Source: a virus
Length of the DNA: 23,602 nucleotides
Strand: one strand, 5' to 3'
Virus record (IMG/VR): IMGVR_UViG_3300041409_000161
Span: 1 to 23,602 of that record
How positions within the stretch are numbered: the stretch's first letter is position 1; every line of letters begins with the position of its first letter. A program made the translations under genes and the position numbers. A model generated the notes under the pieces. That model saw only the letters and a list, made by a program, of their open reading frames with translations. It made no database searches and was not told the origin of the DNA. Shown one piece after another: positions 15,143-21,558 of this stretch.

Positions 15143-15276
15143 CAGTGGCTACCTCGCTTTCCGCAGGTGTGGCGGCCGGAGTGGTTGACATCGTGCACGC
15201 ACCGCTTACCGCAGGTGCAGGCGCCACGGCACCGCGACCGCCCACCCAGACTCAGCAGGTCTTTCAGCTTGCCCAT
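15142..15276 (-). CDS. 44-aa Cys/His-rich protein, fourth gene of leftward operon
   Basis: A 44-aa protein. ATG 15276-15274 overlaps the upstream stop (TGATG) and GAGGGGA lies about 6-7 nt before it. The sequence starts MGKLKDLLSLGGRSRCRG and continues with ACTCGKRCVHDVNHSGRH then TCG. The spacing C-x3-C-x5-H-x3-H, with extra cysteines, matches a motif seen twice in the RecT tail (18696-20189) and once in the 21109-21492 product. It is likely a stand-alone zinc-binding mini-domain; no function is known. Confidence 0.65.
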   Translation of the reverse strand: MGKLKDLLSLGGRSRCRGACTCGKRCVHDVNHSGRHTCGKRGSH

Positions 15277-15482
15277 CAGTTCCCCTCGAGTAGTTCGGGG
15301 TGGGCCCGCTTGAACGCGGCCCACCGGCGTCGCATCAGGTGCAACCGGAGCTGCCGCCGCGTGAGGTCGGTGGCAGCTCCGGCGATCGTGAGTACCGCGT
15401 TGTTGACCGCGGTCAGGGCCCACAGGGCGCAGACGTACACGAGCATGTCGGTGCCGCCTGCTACCCCGATGAAGTCGGTCAC
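15276..15482 (-). CDS. 68-aa single-TM protein, third gene of leftward operon
   Basis: A 68-aa protein. GTG 15482-15480 overlaps the upstream stop by GTGA, so translation is probably coupled; no separate Shine-Dalgarno is seen. After VTDFIGVAGG comes one hydrophobic helix, MLVYVCALWALTAVNNAVLT, then a basic amphipathic tail (LTRRQLRLHLMRRRWAAFKR) that would lie in the cytoplasm. Small one-TM phage proteins with a basic tail often act on the host membrane (superinfection exclusion, toxin-like), but no family is recognised. Confidence 0.65.
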   Translation of the reverse strand: MTDFIGVAGGTDMLVYVCALWALTAVNNAVLTIAGAATDLTRRQLRLHLMRRRWAAFKRAHPELLEGN

Positions 15483-15844
15483 AGCGGGAGGAGACGCGTC
15501 TGCAGTCCCGCGGCGCCCAGCCGGATCAGGATGACGTCCGGCAGCCCGCACAGCCGCGCCCGGTCCGGCTCGTAGCCCATGCCGAACGTGTCCCACCCGG
15601 TCACGGCGAGATCGCCCTTGCCGACCAGCCGCTCCGGCGTGGTGACCCACGGGCCGGTCAGGTAGACATACACCGGTCCGTAGACGTACACCGATCCCTG
15701 GTCCCGGGATCCCTGGTCCCGGGACGCGAGCTCGATCCGCTCGGCAACGAACGTGTGCTCGGGGAAGTTCGGGCTTACCCAGTCGAACCGGTCCTCGCCG
15801 GTGAGGGTGAACTTCACGACAGTCTCTGTGCGTTGGTCGATCAC
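15479..15844 (-). CDS. 121-aa unknown protein, second gene of leftward operon
   Basis: A 121-aa protein. GTG 15844-15842 overlaps the preceding stop (GTGA). The protein is strand-rich (ETVVKFTLTGEDRFDWV; HTFVAERIEL) and carries an internal duplication, RDQGSRDQGS (residues 42-51), coded by a perfect 15-bp tandem repeat at 15693-15722, followed by VYVYGPVYVYLTGP. The C-terminus (PDVILIRLGAAGLQTRLLPL) is hydrophobic. The repeat lies in a surface-loop-like stretch and could vary in copy number. No family recognised. Confidence 0.65.
   Translation of the reverse strand: MIDQRTETVVKFTLTGEDRFDWVSPNFPEHTFVAERIELASRDQGSRDQGSVYVYGPVYVYLTGPWVTTPERLVGKGDLAVTGWDTFGMGYEPDRARLCGLPDVILIRLGAAGLQTRLLPL
15693..15722. 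repeat. 15-bp perfect tandem duplication inside a leftward gene
   Basis: GATCCCTGGTCCCGG occurs twice back to back (15693-15707 and 15708-15722), adding five residues in frame. A second imperfect repeat (GTAGACATACACCG / GTAGACGTACACCG) lies immediately on its left. In-frame repeat units of this sort are prone to slippage. Confidence 0.85.
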
Positions 15845-16092
15845 GAGATGGCCCGGATGGCGATGCCGGCGGTGCAGGAGCAGGACTCGATCACGACACC
15901 GACGCCGGTGTCAACGACTACCTGACCGGTGCCGTCGCAGTAGGTGCAGTCGTCCGGTACGGCGCGGGCAGCGTCCTCGGGGCCGTCGTAGTCCTCCGGT
16001 GACCAGCCCTGAGCCGGGTTGCCGTCCGAGTCGATGAGATCCATATCGGCTAGGCGGGGAGCGTCGTACGGGTTCGGGTTGATGTGGGTCAT
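15841..16092 (-). CDS. 83-aa acidic Cys protein, first gene of leftward operon
   Basis: An 83-aa protein. ATG 16092-16090 has AGGAGG 5 nt upstream on the minus strand; longer readings upstream would cross the control region, so this start is firm. The N-terminal half is acidic and loop-rich (DLIDSDGNPAQGWSPEDYDG). The C-terminal half has CTYCDGTGQVVV then ESCSC: C49, C52, C71, C73. The C-x2-C-x-G-x-G piece is like one half of a DnaJ-type zinc site. Being first behind the divergent promoter it should be the most expressed gene of the operon. Function unknown. Confidence 0.7.
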   Translation of the reverse strand: MTHINPNPYDAPRLADMDLIDSDGNPAQGWSPEDYDGPEDAARAVPDDCTYCDGTGQVVVDTGVGVVIESCSCTAGIAIRAIS

Positions 16093-16122
16093 GGTCGCCT
16101 CCTGAGCGGTTGAGCCAGAAAC

Positions 16123-16176
16123 GTACAACATGTCAAAGCGATCGCACAAGTGCCCGGTTCCTTTGACATGTTGCAC
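16123..16176. promoter_or_regulatory. Divergent operator/promoter inverted repeat of the genetic switch
   Basis: Arms at 16123-16138 (GTACAACATGTCAAAG) and 16161-16176 (CTTTGACATGTTGCAC) are complementary at 15 of 16 positions and stay similar for about six further bases outward (20 of 22 overall). They are separated by 22 bp. Each arm carries TTGACA pointing outward, toward the leftward operon and toward the repressor gene, and an inner ACATGT palindrome. These are likely two -35 regions that double as repressor half-operators. Confidence 0.75.
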
Positions 16177-16192
16177 GGTTCTACCGTACGGT
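16163..16192 (+). promoter_or_regulatory. Promoter of the repressor gene, probably leaderless
   Basis: The -35 TTGACA (16163-16168) is perfect. At 18 nt spacing lies TACGGT (16187-16192), a weak -10 that overlaps the 10-bp palindrome ACCGTACGGT (16183-16192). Seven bases further is ATG 16200, and no Shine-Dalgarno precedes it, so the transcript may begin at the start codon. Confidence 0.55.
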
Positions 16193-16199
16193 CCTCGGC

Positions 16200-16415
16200 A
16201 TGCAGACACTCACCTTGAACGACCGCACGGCGGCCAACATCAGGGCCGAGCTGGCGCGACGGCAGATGACACACGACGAGGTCGCGAAGCGTCTCGGTCT
16301 GGCACGGAACGCCGTCACGGCCATGCTCAACGGCCAGACGAACATCACGCTGTCTCGCCTCGAGGTCATCGCCGATCTCCTCGAGCTCGAGCCGTCCAAG
16401 CTCCTCAACGACTGA
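16200..16415 (+). CDS. Cro/C1-type helix-turn-helix regulator (candidate repressor)
   Basis: A 71-aa protein. Residues ~12-65 form an XRE-type five-helix domain: NIRAELARRQMTHDEVAKRL, then LARNAVTAMLNGQTNITLSR with the recognition helix near residues 36-46, and LEVIADLLELEPSKLL. There is no oligomerisation or peptidase domain, so it is Cro-sized. It sits directly beside the divergent operator and is read away from it, which is the usual place for the switch regulator. No ribosome binding site precedes ATG 16200; a leaderless mRNA is likely. Whether it maintains lysogeny or acts as a Cro-like early regulator cannot be told, as no integrase is present. Confidence 0.85.
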   Translation: MQTLTLNDRTAANIRAELARRQMTHDEVAKRLGLARNAVTAMLNGQTNITLSRLEVIADLLELEPSKLLND

Positions 16416-16460
16416 CCAACCCACCGCTACACGATTCACGTAATCAGGAGACGAACACCC

Positions 16461-17048
16461 ATGAGTGATCCGAACAGCTACGGCCGCGACCACCGCGGCC
16501 CCTACAGCACACCCGAGGGACGCCCGTACGGCCAGCTCCCGCCCATCGTCGGCCCGCCCATCAAGCAGCGCCACCGCGTCAGCCGCATCGTGATCGCGGT
16601 CGTCGGCCTCTGCACGCTCGCGATCATCGGTGTCGTGTCGTGCACGTCGCTGATGTTCGACGGCGCCATCGGAGCGGCCGGCGCCGACAAGGCGCCCGTC
16701 GTCGCCCCACCGAAGTCGGTACCCGGACCGAAGGTGCCGGCGGCCGTGAAGTGGGTTCCGCTCGCGACGTTGACCGGCGGGACCGAGAAGACGTCGGACA
16801 CGATCCGCACCACCGGCGGGAAGATCCGGGTGACGTGGAAGTTCACCCGGGGCGACGCGGTGATGGGTGCGATCTACCTGCTCGACGAGGGCACGGACCT
16901 GCAGCGTGACGGGGGTATCCCGGTGGCGATGATCGATGACGGGTCGCTGTCGGATTCGATCGTGTTGCGGAAGGGCGCGGGGGAGTATTTCGTGCAGGTG
17001 ACGGCTGTGAACTCGAAGTACAAGGTGACTGTCGAGGAGCAGCGCTGA
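16461..17048 (+). CDS. Membrane-anchored or lipoprotein-like protein downstream of the repressor
   Basis: A 195-aa protein. AGGAG (16446-16450) lies about 10 nt before ATG 16461. The first 35 residues are Pro/Gly/Tyr-rich and cytoplasmic-looking; a basic KQRHRVSR precedes a hydrophobic helix IVIAVVGLCTLAIIGVVS ending at Cys61 in a lipobox-like V-V-S-C. A Pro/Val linker follows (~78-98), then an exported beta domain (VPLATLTGGTEKTSDTIRTT, KIRVTWKFTRGD, GAGEYFVQVTAV). Position right after a repressor and an exported domain on an anchor recall superinfection-exclusion lipoproteins, but there is no specific family match. The n-region is long for a lipoprotein signal, so a type II anchor is equally possible. 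Confidence 0.65.
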   Translation: MSDPNSYGRDHRGPYSTPEGRPYGQLPPIVGPPIKQRHRVSRIVIAVVGLCTLAIIGVVSCTSLMFDGAIGAAGADKAPVVAPPKSVPGPKVPAAVKWVPLATLTGGTEKTSDTIRTTGGKIRVTWKFTRGDAVMGAIYLLDEGTDLQRDGGIPVAMIDDGSLSDSIVLRKGAGEYFVQVTAVNSKYKVTVEEQR

Positions 17049-17605
17049 TGGCGACGCCGAACGGGCGCGGCGGGTGGGATCTGACTGACGCCGACGTAGA
17101 CGCGATCGCGGCCGCGTCTGGGTTCGAGGTTGAGCGCGACGTCGAGGTCAAGGCCAACGACCCCGCGACCTACAGCAACGAGGCGCTGAAGCCGCGTACG
17201 TCGGGTCCGATGGATGGCTCCGAGTTCAGCCGCGGCCCGAACGCGATGAGCCAGGAGGACGCGGCCGAGCACGACGAGCGTGTCCGGGCTGCCCTGGCCG
17301 CACAGCGTGCGCAAGACGTACGGCCGGTCCCGCCGTGGTCCGCCGAGTACAAGCTGCGGCACGCGCTCGGCCGCCCCGCCCTCGCGAAGCGCATCACGGA
17401 CGCCCTGCCGCAGCCGCTCGCAGTCGAGCTCGGAGACATCCTCTGGCTGATCCTCGAGCAGCGGGTAGCCGAAGAGGTCCGGGCTGTGCAGGCGGCTGTC
17501 GACCACGTGGTGCGGGAGAAGCTCGAGTGGTACGAGATCCAGGCGCAGCAGAAGCGAGAGGAGCTGACCCATGAGCGATTCGGACGCCCAACCCGTCTCG
17601 ATTAG
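17048..17605 (+). CDS. Unknown early protein, helical C-terminus
   Basis: A 185-aa protein, unrecognised. TGATG overlap with the preceding gene shows operonic coupling. The N-terminal third is polar (GWDLTDADVDAIAAASGFEV), the middle is disordered and charged (SRGPNAMSQEDAAEHDERV), and the C-terminal ~90 residues are strongly helical (LAVELGDILWLILEQRVAEE, AVDHVVREKLEWYEIQAQQK), likely a coiled coil. The next gene begins inside its 3' end. It lies immediately before the recombination genes, so a role in early replication or regulation is possible. Confidence 0.6.
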   Translation: MATPNGRGGWDLTDADVDAIAAASGFEVERDVEVKANDPATYSNEALKPRTSGPMDGSEFSRGPNAMSQEDAAEHDERVRAALAAQRAQDVRPVPPWSAEYKLRHALGRPALAKRITDALPQPLAVELGDILWLILEQRVAEEVRAVQAAVDHVVREKLEWYEIQAQQKREELTHERFGRPTRLD

Positions 17606-17900
17606 GCGGACCCGGCAGGAGTGGCAGAAGCTCGCGGACGTCCTGCGAGACGGCAGCCTGAACGACGCCTGGGCCAACTGGGGGCAAGACCTCGAGGCCG
17701 AGCTGCCGCGCGTCTCCCATCCGGGCGAACTGGTGCTGTACGTCGACGCCCGCGGCCACAAGCAGTCCGCCGTGTTCCTCGGCGGTAAAGGGCTGTACAC
17801 GTGGTACGACGTCGTCAACTGCCACGCCGTCTCGGCCGAGGACATCCCGAGCAACGCCGACGTGATCCGTCCGGGGGTGCCGCTCCCATGGCACGCCTGA
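17571..17900 (+). CDS. Unknown early protein
   Basis: A 109-aa protein, unrecognised. GAGAGGAG lies upstream of ATG 17571, which is 35 nt inside the previous gene. A helix TRQEWQKLADVLRDGSLNDA is followed by a strand-rich part (ELVLYVDARGHKQSAVFLGG, LYTWYDVVNCHAVSAEDI). It is an independent small alpha/beta domain by appearance. Its 3' end overlaps the exonuclease start by 13 nt. Confidence 0.6.
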   Translation: MSDSDAQPVSIRRTRQEWQKLADVLRDGSLNDAWANWGQDLEAELPRVSHPGELVLYVDARGHKQSAVFLGGKGLYTWYDVVNCHAVSAEDIPSNADVIRPGVPLPWHA

Positions 17901-18706
17901 GGCGCAACAACTTCGGCAAAGGCGGCCACGCCTACCGCCTCGACTGCGACTGTCCCGGCCGCTACCGCAAAGACGACCGCCACAAAATCACCGGCGTCAC
18001 CACTGCGCTCGGCGTGCTGGCCAAGCCGGGCCTGACTGGCTGGGCCGGGCGCGTGACCGCCGAGTACGCGATCGACAACTGGGACCGCCTCGGCGAACTC
18101 CCACTGTCCGAACGGCTCGACGAACTGCGGGGTGTCCAGTACCGCACCAAGACCAAGGCCGCCGTGAAGGGCAACAAGCTGCACGAGATCGCCGAGCAGC
18201 TGGTCAAGGGTGAGGACATCTACGTGCCCGAGGAGGCACGGCCAGAAGCCGAACGCCTAGCCCGCTGGCTCGATCGTGAGCAGTACGAAGGATGGGGCGG
18301 CGAGGTGCCCTGCGTGAACATCGAGAACCAGTACGGCGGCACCCTCGACAACGCAGGCATCCTGCACCGGCGCGGCGAACGGGTCCTCATCGACTTCAAA
18401 CGGACCCGGGCGATCTACGAGGAGAACGTGTACCAGCTGGCCGCCTACCGGCACTGCGACCTCTGGCAGCCCAACGGCGAAGCCTCCGAGCACGCAATGC
18501 CCGAGTTCGATGCGACGTACGTCGTACACATCACCCCGGACTCGGTGAACCTGGTGCCGGTTGAGGCTGACCGGTCGTGTTTCGAAGAGTTCTTGTACAT
18601 CCTGCAGGTCCACCGGGATCAGCAGGCGGCGAGTGACGATTCCCGGATCGGGGCGCCGTTGCCGGCGTTCCGCGACGACGAGGAGGAGATCCCCGATGGG
18701 GAGTGA
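17888..18706 (+). CDS. PD-(D/E)XK exonuclease, Cas4/RecB-like
   Basis: A 272-aa protein. The nuclease core is readable: KGNKLHEIAEQL (His99), GTLDNAG (Asp154), RVLIDFKRTR (Asp169, Lys171; the D-x-K pair) and ENVYQLAAY (Gln183/Tyr187, the Q-x3-Y motif). This is the RecB/Cas4-type fold used by phage recombination exonucleases to resect double-strand ends. An early Cys/His pair (CDCPGRYRKDDRHK) is present, but the four-Cys iron-sulfur set of true Cas4 is not evident. The start ATG 17888 overlaps the preceding gene; a RecT gene follows in 11-nt overlap, forming the usual exonuclease-annealase pair. Confidence 0.82.
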   Translation: MARLRRNNFGKGGHAYRLDCDCPGRYRKDDRHKITGVTTALGVLAKPGLTGWAGRVTAEYAIDNWDRLGELPLSERLDELRGVQYRTKTKAAVKGNKLHEIAEQLVKGEDIYVPEEARPEAERLARWLDREQYEGWGGEVPCVNIENQYGGTLDNAGILHRRGERVLIDFKRTRAIYEENVYQLAAYRHCDLWQPNGEASEHAMPEFDATYVVHITPDSVNLVPVEADRSCFEEFLYILQVHRDQQAASDDSRIGAPLPAFRDDEEEIPDGE

Positions 18707-20189
18707 ATTGATGCACGTCGAGGACGACGGCGGGCAGGTCGGACAGCTCGCGATCGAGATCCGCAACGAGCACACGGACGGATGGATCAGGGTTCTCGAG
18801 CCGGTCGGCACGCTGGCCAACGCGCTCGCGGGAACCGAGTTCGTGCCGAAGGCGCTGCGCAACAAGCCGGAGGCTGTGACGGCCGCGATCCTGTTCGGCC
18901 GGGAGCTGTCGATGCCGCCGTTGCAGGCGCTCGCGCAGGTCCACATGGTTGAGGGCAAGGCGACGTTGTCGGCCGAGCACATGCGCGCCATGGTGTTCGC
19001 TGCCGGGCACGAGATCACGTACCCGGTGCTGAAGGGGTCGCAGGTGATCGCGCGTGGCCGGCGCCGGTACGCGGACGGCACGTGGTCGCAGCCGACCGAG
19101 GTTGAGTGGAATCTGGCGATGGCCGAGTACGCGGGGCTGTCGCGGAAGGACAACTGGCGGAAGTATCCGCGGGCGATGCTGGAGGCGCGTTCGACGGGTG
19201 AGCTGTGCCGCCTGGTGTTCCCGGACGTGACGCACGGGATGCTGACCACGGAGGAGCTCGAGGACGGCGGCGACGTACCCGAGGGCGGGATGCCGACCTC
19301 GGCCGATGCTCCGACCACGAAGGTTTCCAGGGCGCCGCGCAAGGGGACCGGGAAGGCCGCACCGGCGCCGGCGATTGAACCCCCCGTGCAGTCGTCGGCG
19401 GCCGGTGCGCCACCGCGTCCGCCGCTCCCGGCCGCTAAGGTGGCGTCTCGTGGGTCGGCTGGTACCTCTGGGGAGGGGCCGGTTTCTGCACCGGAGGACG
19501 TCCAGTCCGAACCGGCCGACCCCGAACCGCCGTACGTCGAGCCGGGCCAGTGCCCTGCGCTGAACGAGTTCGACTCGCAGTGCAAGTACGACCCGGGCCA
19601 CAAGGGCGATCACCTGTTCGGGTCGCTGCCGACTCCGCGGAACCCCGAGGTGGCTGAGCTGCCGGAGCCGAAGCAGTGCCAGGCGCTCTCGAACGGCCAC
19701 CAGTGCCGCTATGCAGCCGGGCACGAGGGCAAGCACACGTACGGCGGCGGACTGCAGGACCCGGTCGGCCTCAGGCACTGCGACCTGGTCAACGAGCACG
19801 AGCCTCACGCGTGGAACCCGCGCAAGGGTGAGTGGTACTCGTGCTCGGGTACGGCGGTCATCTCCGAGGGAGACGGGTCGCCGGACGACATGGCGGCCAC
19901 AGGCGGCCCGATCCCGGATCGGCCGGACGGCATCGGGCCCGGACAGAAGCGGGCACTGGAGGCCGCGTTCAAGTCGCTCGGGGTCGTGGACCGTGCCGAG
20001 GTCCACCACACCTGCTCGGCGCTCCTCGGCCGCAAGGTCGAGACGCTCAACCCGATCGGTGGCGGCAAGGCCGGGCTGACCTCGGACGACGGCTCGAAGC
20101 TGTTGACAGCGTTGGCCAAGGTTGAGGACCGCGAAGCGCTCGAGGCGCTGATCCAGCGCGCGGCCGAGGAATGGGGCCGAGATGCCTGA
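18696..20189 (+). CDS. RecT-family single-strand annealing protein with zinc-finger-like C-terminal extension
   Basis: A 497-aa protein, clearly longer than the usual 250-330. ATG 18696 has AGGAGGAG (18681-18688) at 7 nt. Residues ~30-205 form the annealase domain: GTEFVPKALRNKPEAVTAAI, LSMPPLQALAQVHMVEGKAT, LSAEHMRAMVFAAGHEI and a conserved WRKYPRAMLEARSTGELCRL. A Pro/Ala linker (~215-280) leads to three Cys/His repeats: CPAL...QCKYDPGHKGDH (from 286), CQALSNGHQCRYAAGHEGKH (from 328), and a degenerate third (HCDLVNEHEPHAW, from ~361). The C-terminal ~85 residues (GPGQKRALEAAFKSLGVVDR ... GRKV ... SKLLTALAKV) resemble a helical module found at the end of some phage recombination proteins. It is paired with the upstream exonuclease. 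The finger tail is unusual and may add DNA or protein contacts. Confidence 0.8.
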   Translation: MGSELMHVEDDGGQVGQLAIEIRNEHTDGWIRVLEPVGTLANALAGTEFVPKALRNKPEAVTAAILFGRELSMPPLQALAQVHMVEGKATLSAEHMRAMVFAAGHEITYPVLKGSQVIARGRRRYADGTWSQPTEVEWNLAMAEYAGLSRKDNWRKYPRAMLEARSTGELCRLVFPDVTHGMLTTEELEDGGDVPEGGMPTSADAPTTKVSRAPRKGTGKAAPAPAIEPPVQSSAAGAPPRPPLPAAKVASRGSAGTSGEGPVSAPEDVQSEPADPEPPYVEPGQCPALNEFDSQCKYDPGHKGDHLFGSLPTPRNPEVAELPEPKQCQALSNGHQCRYAAGHEGKHTYGGGLQDPVGLRHCDLVNEHEPHAWNPRKGEWYSCSGTAVISEGDGSPDDMAATGGPIPDRPDGIGPGQKRALEAAFKSLGVVDRAEVHHTCSALLGRKVETLNPIGGGKAGLTSDDGSKLLTALAKVEDREALEALIQRAAEEWGRDA

Positions 20190-20448
20190 GCTCCCGCCCG
20201 AGGACCAGGCGTACATCGAGACCATCAACAACACCGCGTGCAACTGCGGGCACGCACACAGCGGGGTCGTGCAGGCGCCATCCGGAACGGTTTACTTCGT
20301 GATCGCGGACAAGGCCACCATCACGTCACTTCCGCTCGCTAGCCACATCGAGCTCCGCGGTATCGCGGGCATGATGCTCGACGCGGCCGACGAGTGGGAG
20401 CTGCGGGACCGTCGGCGCCGCGAGCGCGACAAGGCGCGGGAGAACTGA
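20182..20448 (+). CDS. Small unknown protein
   Basis: An 88-aa protein, unrecognised. ATG 20182 overlaps the RecT end by 8 nt. The N-terminal part has CNCGHAHSG, a possible metal site, then strands (VYFVIADKATITSLPLASHI) and a long charged helix (WELRDRRRRERDKAREN). It ends in TGATG with the next gene. Position between RecT and RusA places it in the replication/recombination operon. Confidence 0.6.
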   Translation: MPELPPEDQAYIETINNTACNCGHAHSGVVQAPSGTVYFVIADKATITSLPLASHIELRGIAGMMLDAADEWELRDRRRRERDKAREN

Positions 20449-20768
20449 TGAAGCGGCCGAAGCGGCGCCTGCCCCCGTACCCGCCCTGGGACCGGATCGA
20501 ATGCGAACTGTGCGCCGCTCCGGTCCGCAAAGTCTGGCTGACATCGACAGACACCGCAGAGGTCGGGATGAAGCCAGCACCCGGCAACGACCGCCGAGCC
20601 AGAGTGGCCGCACACCCCATGAACAACCGGCTTGAAGGCCGGTTCCTCGGACCACACCAGAGGCCCGAGGAGCACGAAACGCTGTGGATCCTGCACGAGG
20701 ACATCTGTCCAGAGGTACCGCGGCCCCAACAACTGGCACTGCCAGTGGATCAGGAGAGCGACACGTGA
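20448..20768 (+). CDS. Small basic Cys-containing protein
   Basis: A 106-aa protein, unrecognised. It starts in TGATG overlap. Sequence marks are KRPKRRLPPYPPWDRIECEL followed by C-A-A-P, so a C-x2-C pair near residue 20, and a second pair-like HEDIC near residue 88; together they could hold one zinc. The rest is basic and loop-rich (APGNDRRARVAAH), with no clear fold. It overlaps the following GTG start by GTGA. Confidence 0.6.
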   Translation: MKRPKRRLPPYPPWDRIECELCAAPVRKVWLTSTDTAEVGMKPAPGNDRRARVAAHPMNNRLEGRFLGPHQRPEEHETLWILHEDICPEVPRPQQLALPVDQESDT

Positions 20769-21109
20769 GTGCGAAAGTCAGGCTGGGCAGCAAGCTCCCC
20801 GGCGGCGAGGAGTGGAACGGGCTCGATCACTACGCGCCCGACATCGTGGACGCGATGCGCAAGGGCGACACGATGATGCTCGGATGCTGGGTGGTGCTCG
20901 ACGCACCGAAGGGCACCGTGGACGTCGACGCCGGCACCCTCACGCCGTCGATGCGGGTTCGCCAGATCGAGGTCATCACCACCGACGGGTCCGTGCCGGA
21001 CGGGGAGATGCGGCGGACCGTGGAGAAGGCGTTCTACGAGCGGACGGGCAAGATGCCGCTCCCGCTCGACGAGGCCGAGGGCGGCGCGATCCCGGACGGG
21101 GCCGAGTAG
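20765..21109 (+). CDS. Unknown early protein
   Basis: A 114-aa protein, unrecognised. GTG 20765 overlaps the preceding stop (GTGA) and has AGGAG at 9 nt. It is a compact alpha/beta sequence: VRLGSKLPGGEEWNGLDHYA, then KGDTMMLGCWVVLDAPKGTV and RVRQIEVITTDGSVPDGEMR, ending with a helix (RRTVEKAFYERTGKMPL) and an acidic tail. There are no catalytic motifs. It sits in the recombination operon and could be a nucleic-acid-metabolism accessory. Confidence 0.6.
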   Translation: MSAKVRLGSKLPGGEEWNGLDHYAPDIVDAMRKGDTMMLGCWVVLDAPKGTVDVDAGTLTPSMRVRQIEVITTDGSVPDGEMRRTVEKAFYERTGKMPLPLDEAEGGAIPDGAE

Positions 21110-21492
21110 TGGCGCAGAAGCGGTTGACCATCGGGCGGAAGGCGGTCGCGGTCGCGATCATCGCCGAGCTGCTCGACGTCGCAGCCGAACGGGCCCTCGA
21201 GCTCGCCGGCCACGATCCCAGCGCGCAGGAGGTCGCTGAGGCGATCGTCACGCTCGCCTGGGATGTCGAGTACAAGCCGAACGCTGACCGGCTCGTGATC
21301 GTGCTCGACGCGTCCTTTGAGGCGCCACAGGGCCCGGACGCGGCACGCTCGACACCGGAGGACGTGCCGCCGCGGCCGTGCGCGTACATCTCGAACGGGA
21401 AGCAGTGCTCCCGAGCGGATGGCCATCAGCCGCCGCACGTGGTGCCTGAGGACGTGACGGTGATCGAGGACGCTGGACACAACCTCGGTTAG
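21109..21492 (+). CDS. Unknown protein with C-terminal CCHH mini-motif
   Basis: A 127-aa protein. GTG 21109 shares its G with the preceding TAG stop; no strong Shine-Dalgarno, so coupling is likely. The N-terminal ~65 residues are helical (AVAVAIIAELLDVAAERALE; AQEVAEAIVTLAWDVEYK), followed by a strand (ADRLVIVLDASFEA). The C-terminus holds CAYISNGKQCSRADGHQPPH, C-x8-C-x5-H-x3-H, the same spacing as the second RecT finger. It is the last gene before a strong hairpin, so it ends the first early transcript segment. Confidence 0.65.
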   Translation: MAQKRLTIGRKAVAVAIIAELLDVAAERALELAGHDPSAQEVAEAIVTLAWDVEYKPNADRLVIVLDASFEAPQGPDAARSTPEDVPPRPCAYISNGKQCSRADGHQPPHVVPEDVTVIEDAGHNLG

Positions 21493-21501
21493 ACGAGAAG
21501 C

Positions 21502-21534
21502 GGGGCCCGGCGGATCGCGGATTCGCCGGGCCCC
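21502..21534 (+). terminator. GC-rich hairpin, terminator or attenuator
   Basis: A perfect 11-bp stem GGGGCCCGGCG (21502-21512) pairs with 21524-21534 around an 11-nt loop, 9 nt after a stop codon and just before the RusA ribosome binding site. There is no T-tract, as is common for actinobacterial terminators; partial read-through into RusA is likely because no promoter is visible in between. Confidence 0.7.
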
Positions 21535-21558
21535 ACCACCCACACAGGAGGCTAGACC

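Noticed and set aside
14975-15313. A + strand ORF of 112 codons with AGGAGG 9 nt before its ATG
   Set aside because: It lies just past the late terminator and antisense to three leftward genes that are joined by exact stop-start overlaps with their own ribosome binding sites. Its Leu/Arg/Val/Pro-rich sequence looks like an antisense shadow.
17888-18706. True Cas4 of a CRISPR system
   Set aside because: The nuclease motifs fit the wider RecB/Cas4 group, but the iron-sulfur cysteine set is not evident and the neighbour is RecT, so a phage recombination exonuclease is the better call.
18531-20243. 570-codon minus-strand ORF opposite the RecT gene
   Set aside because: Arg/Leu/Val-rich antisense reading of a high-GC gene; the + strand has domain motifs and a strong start.
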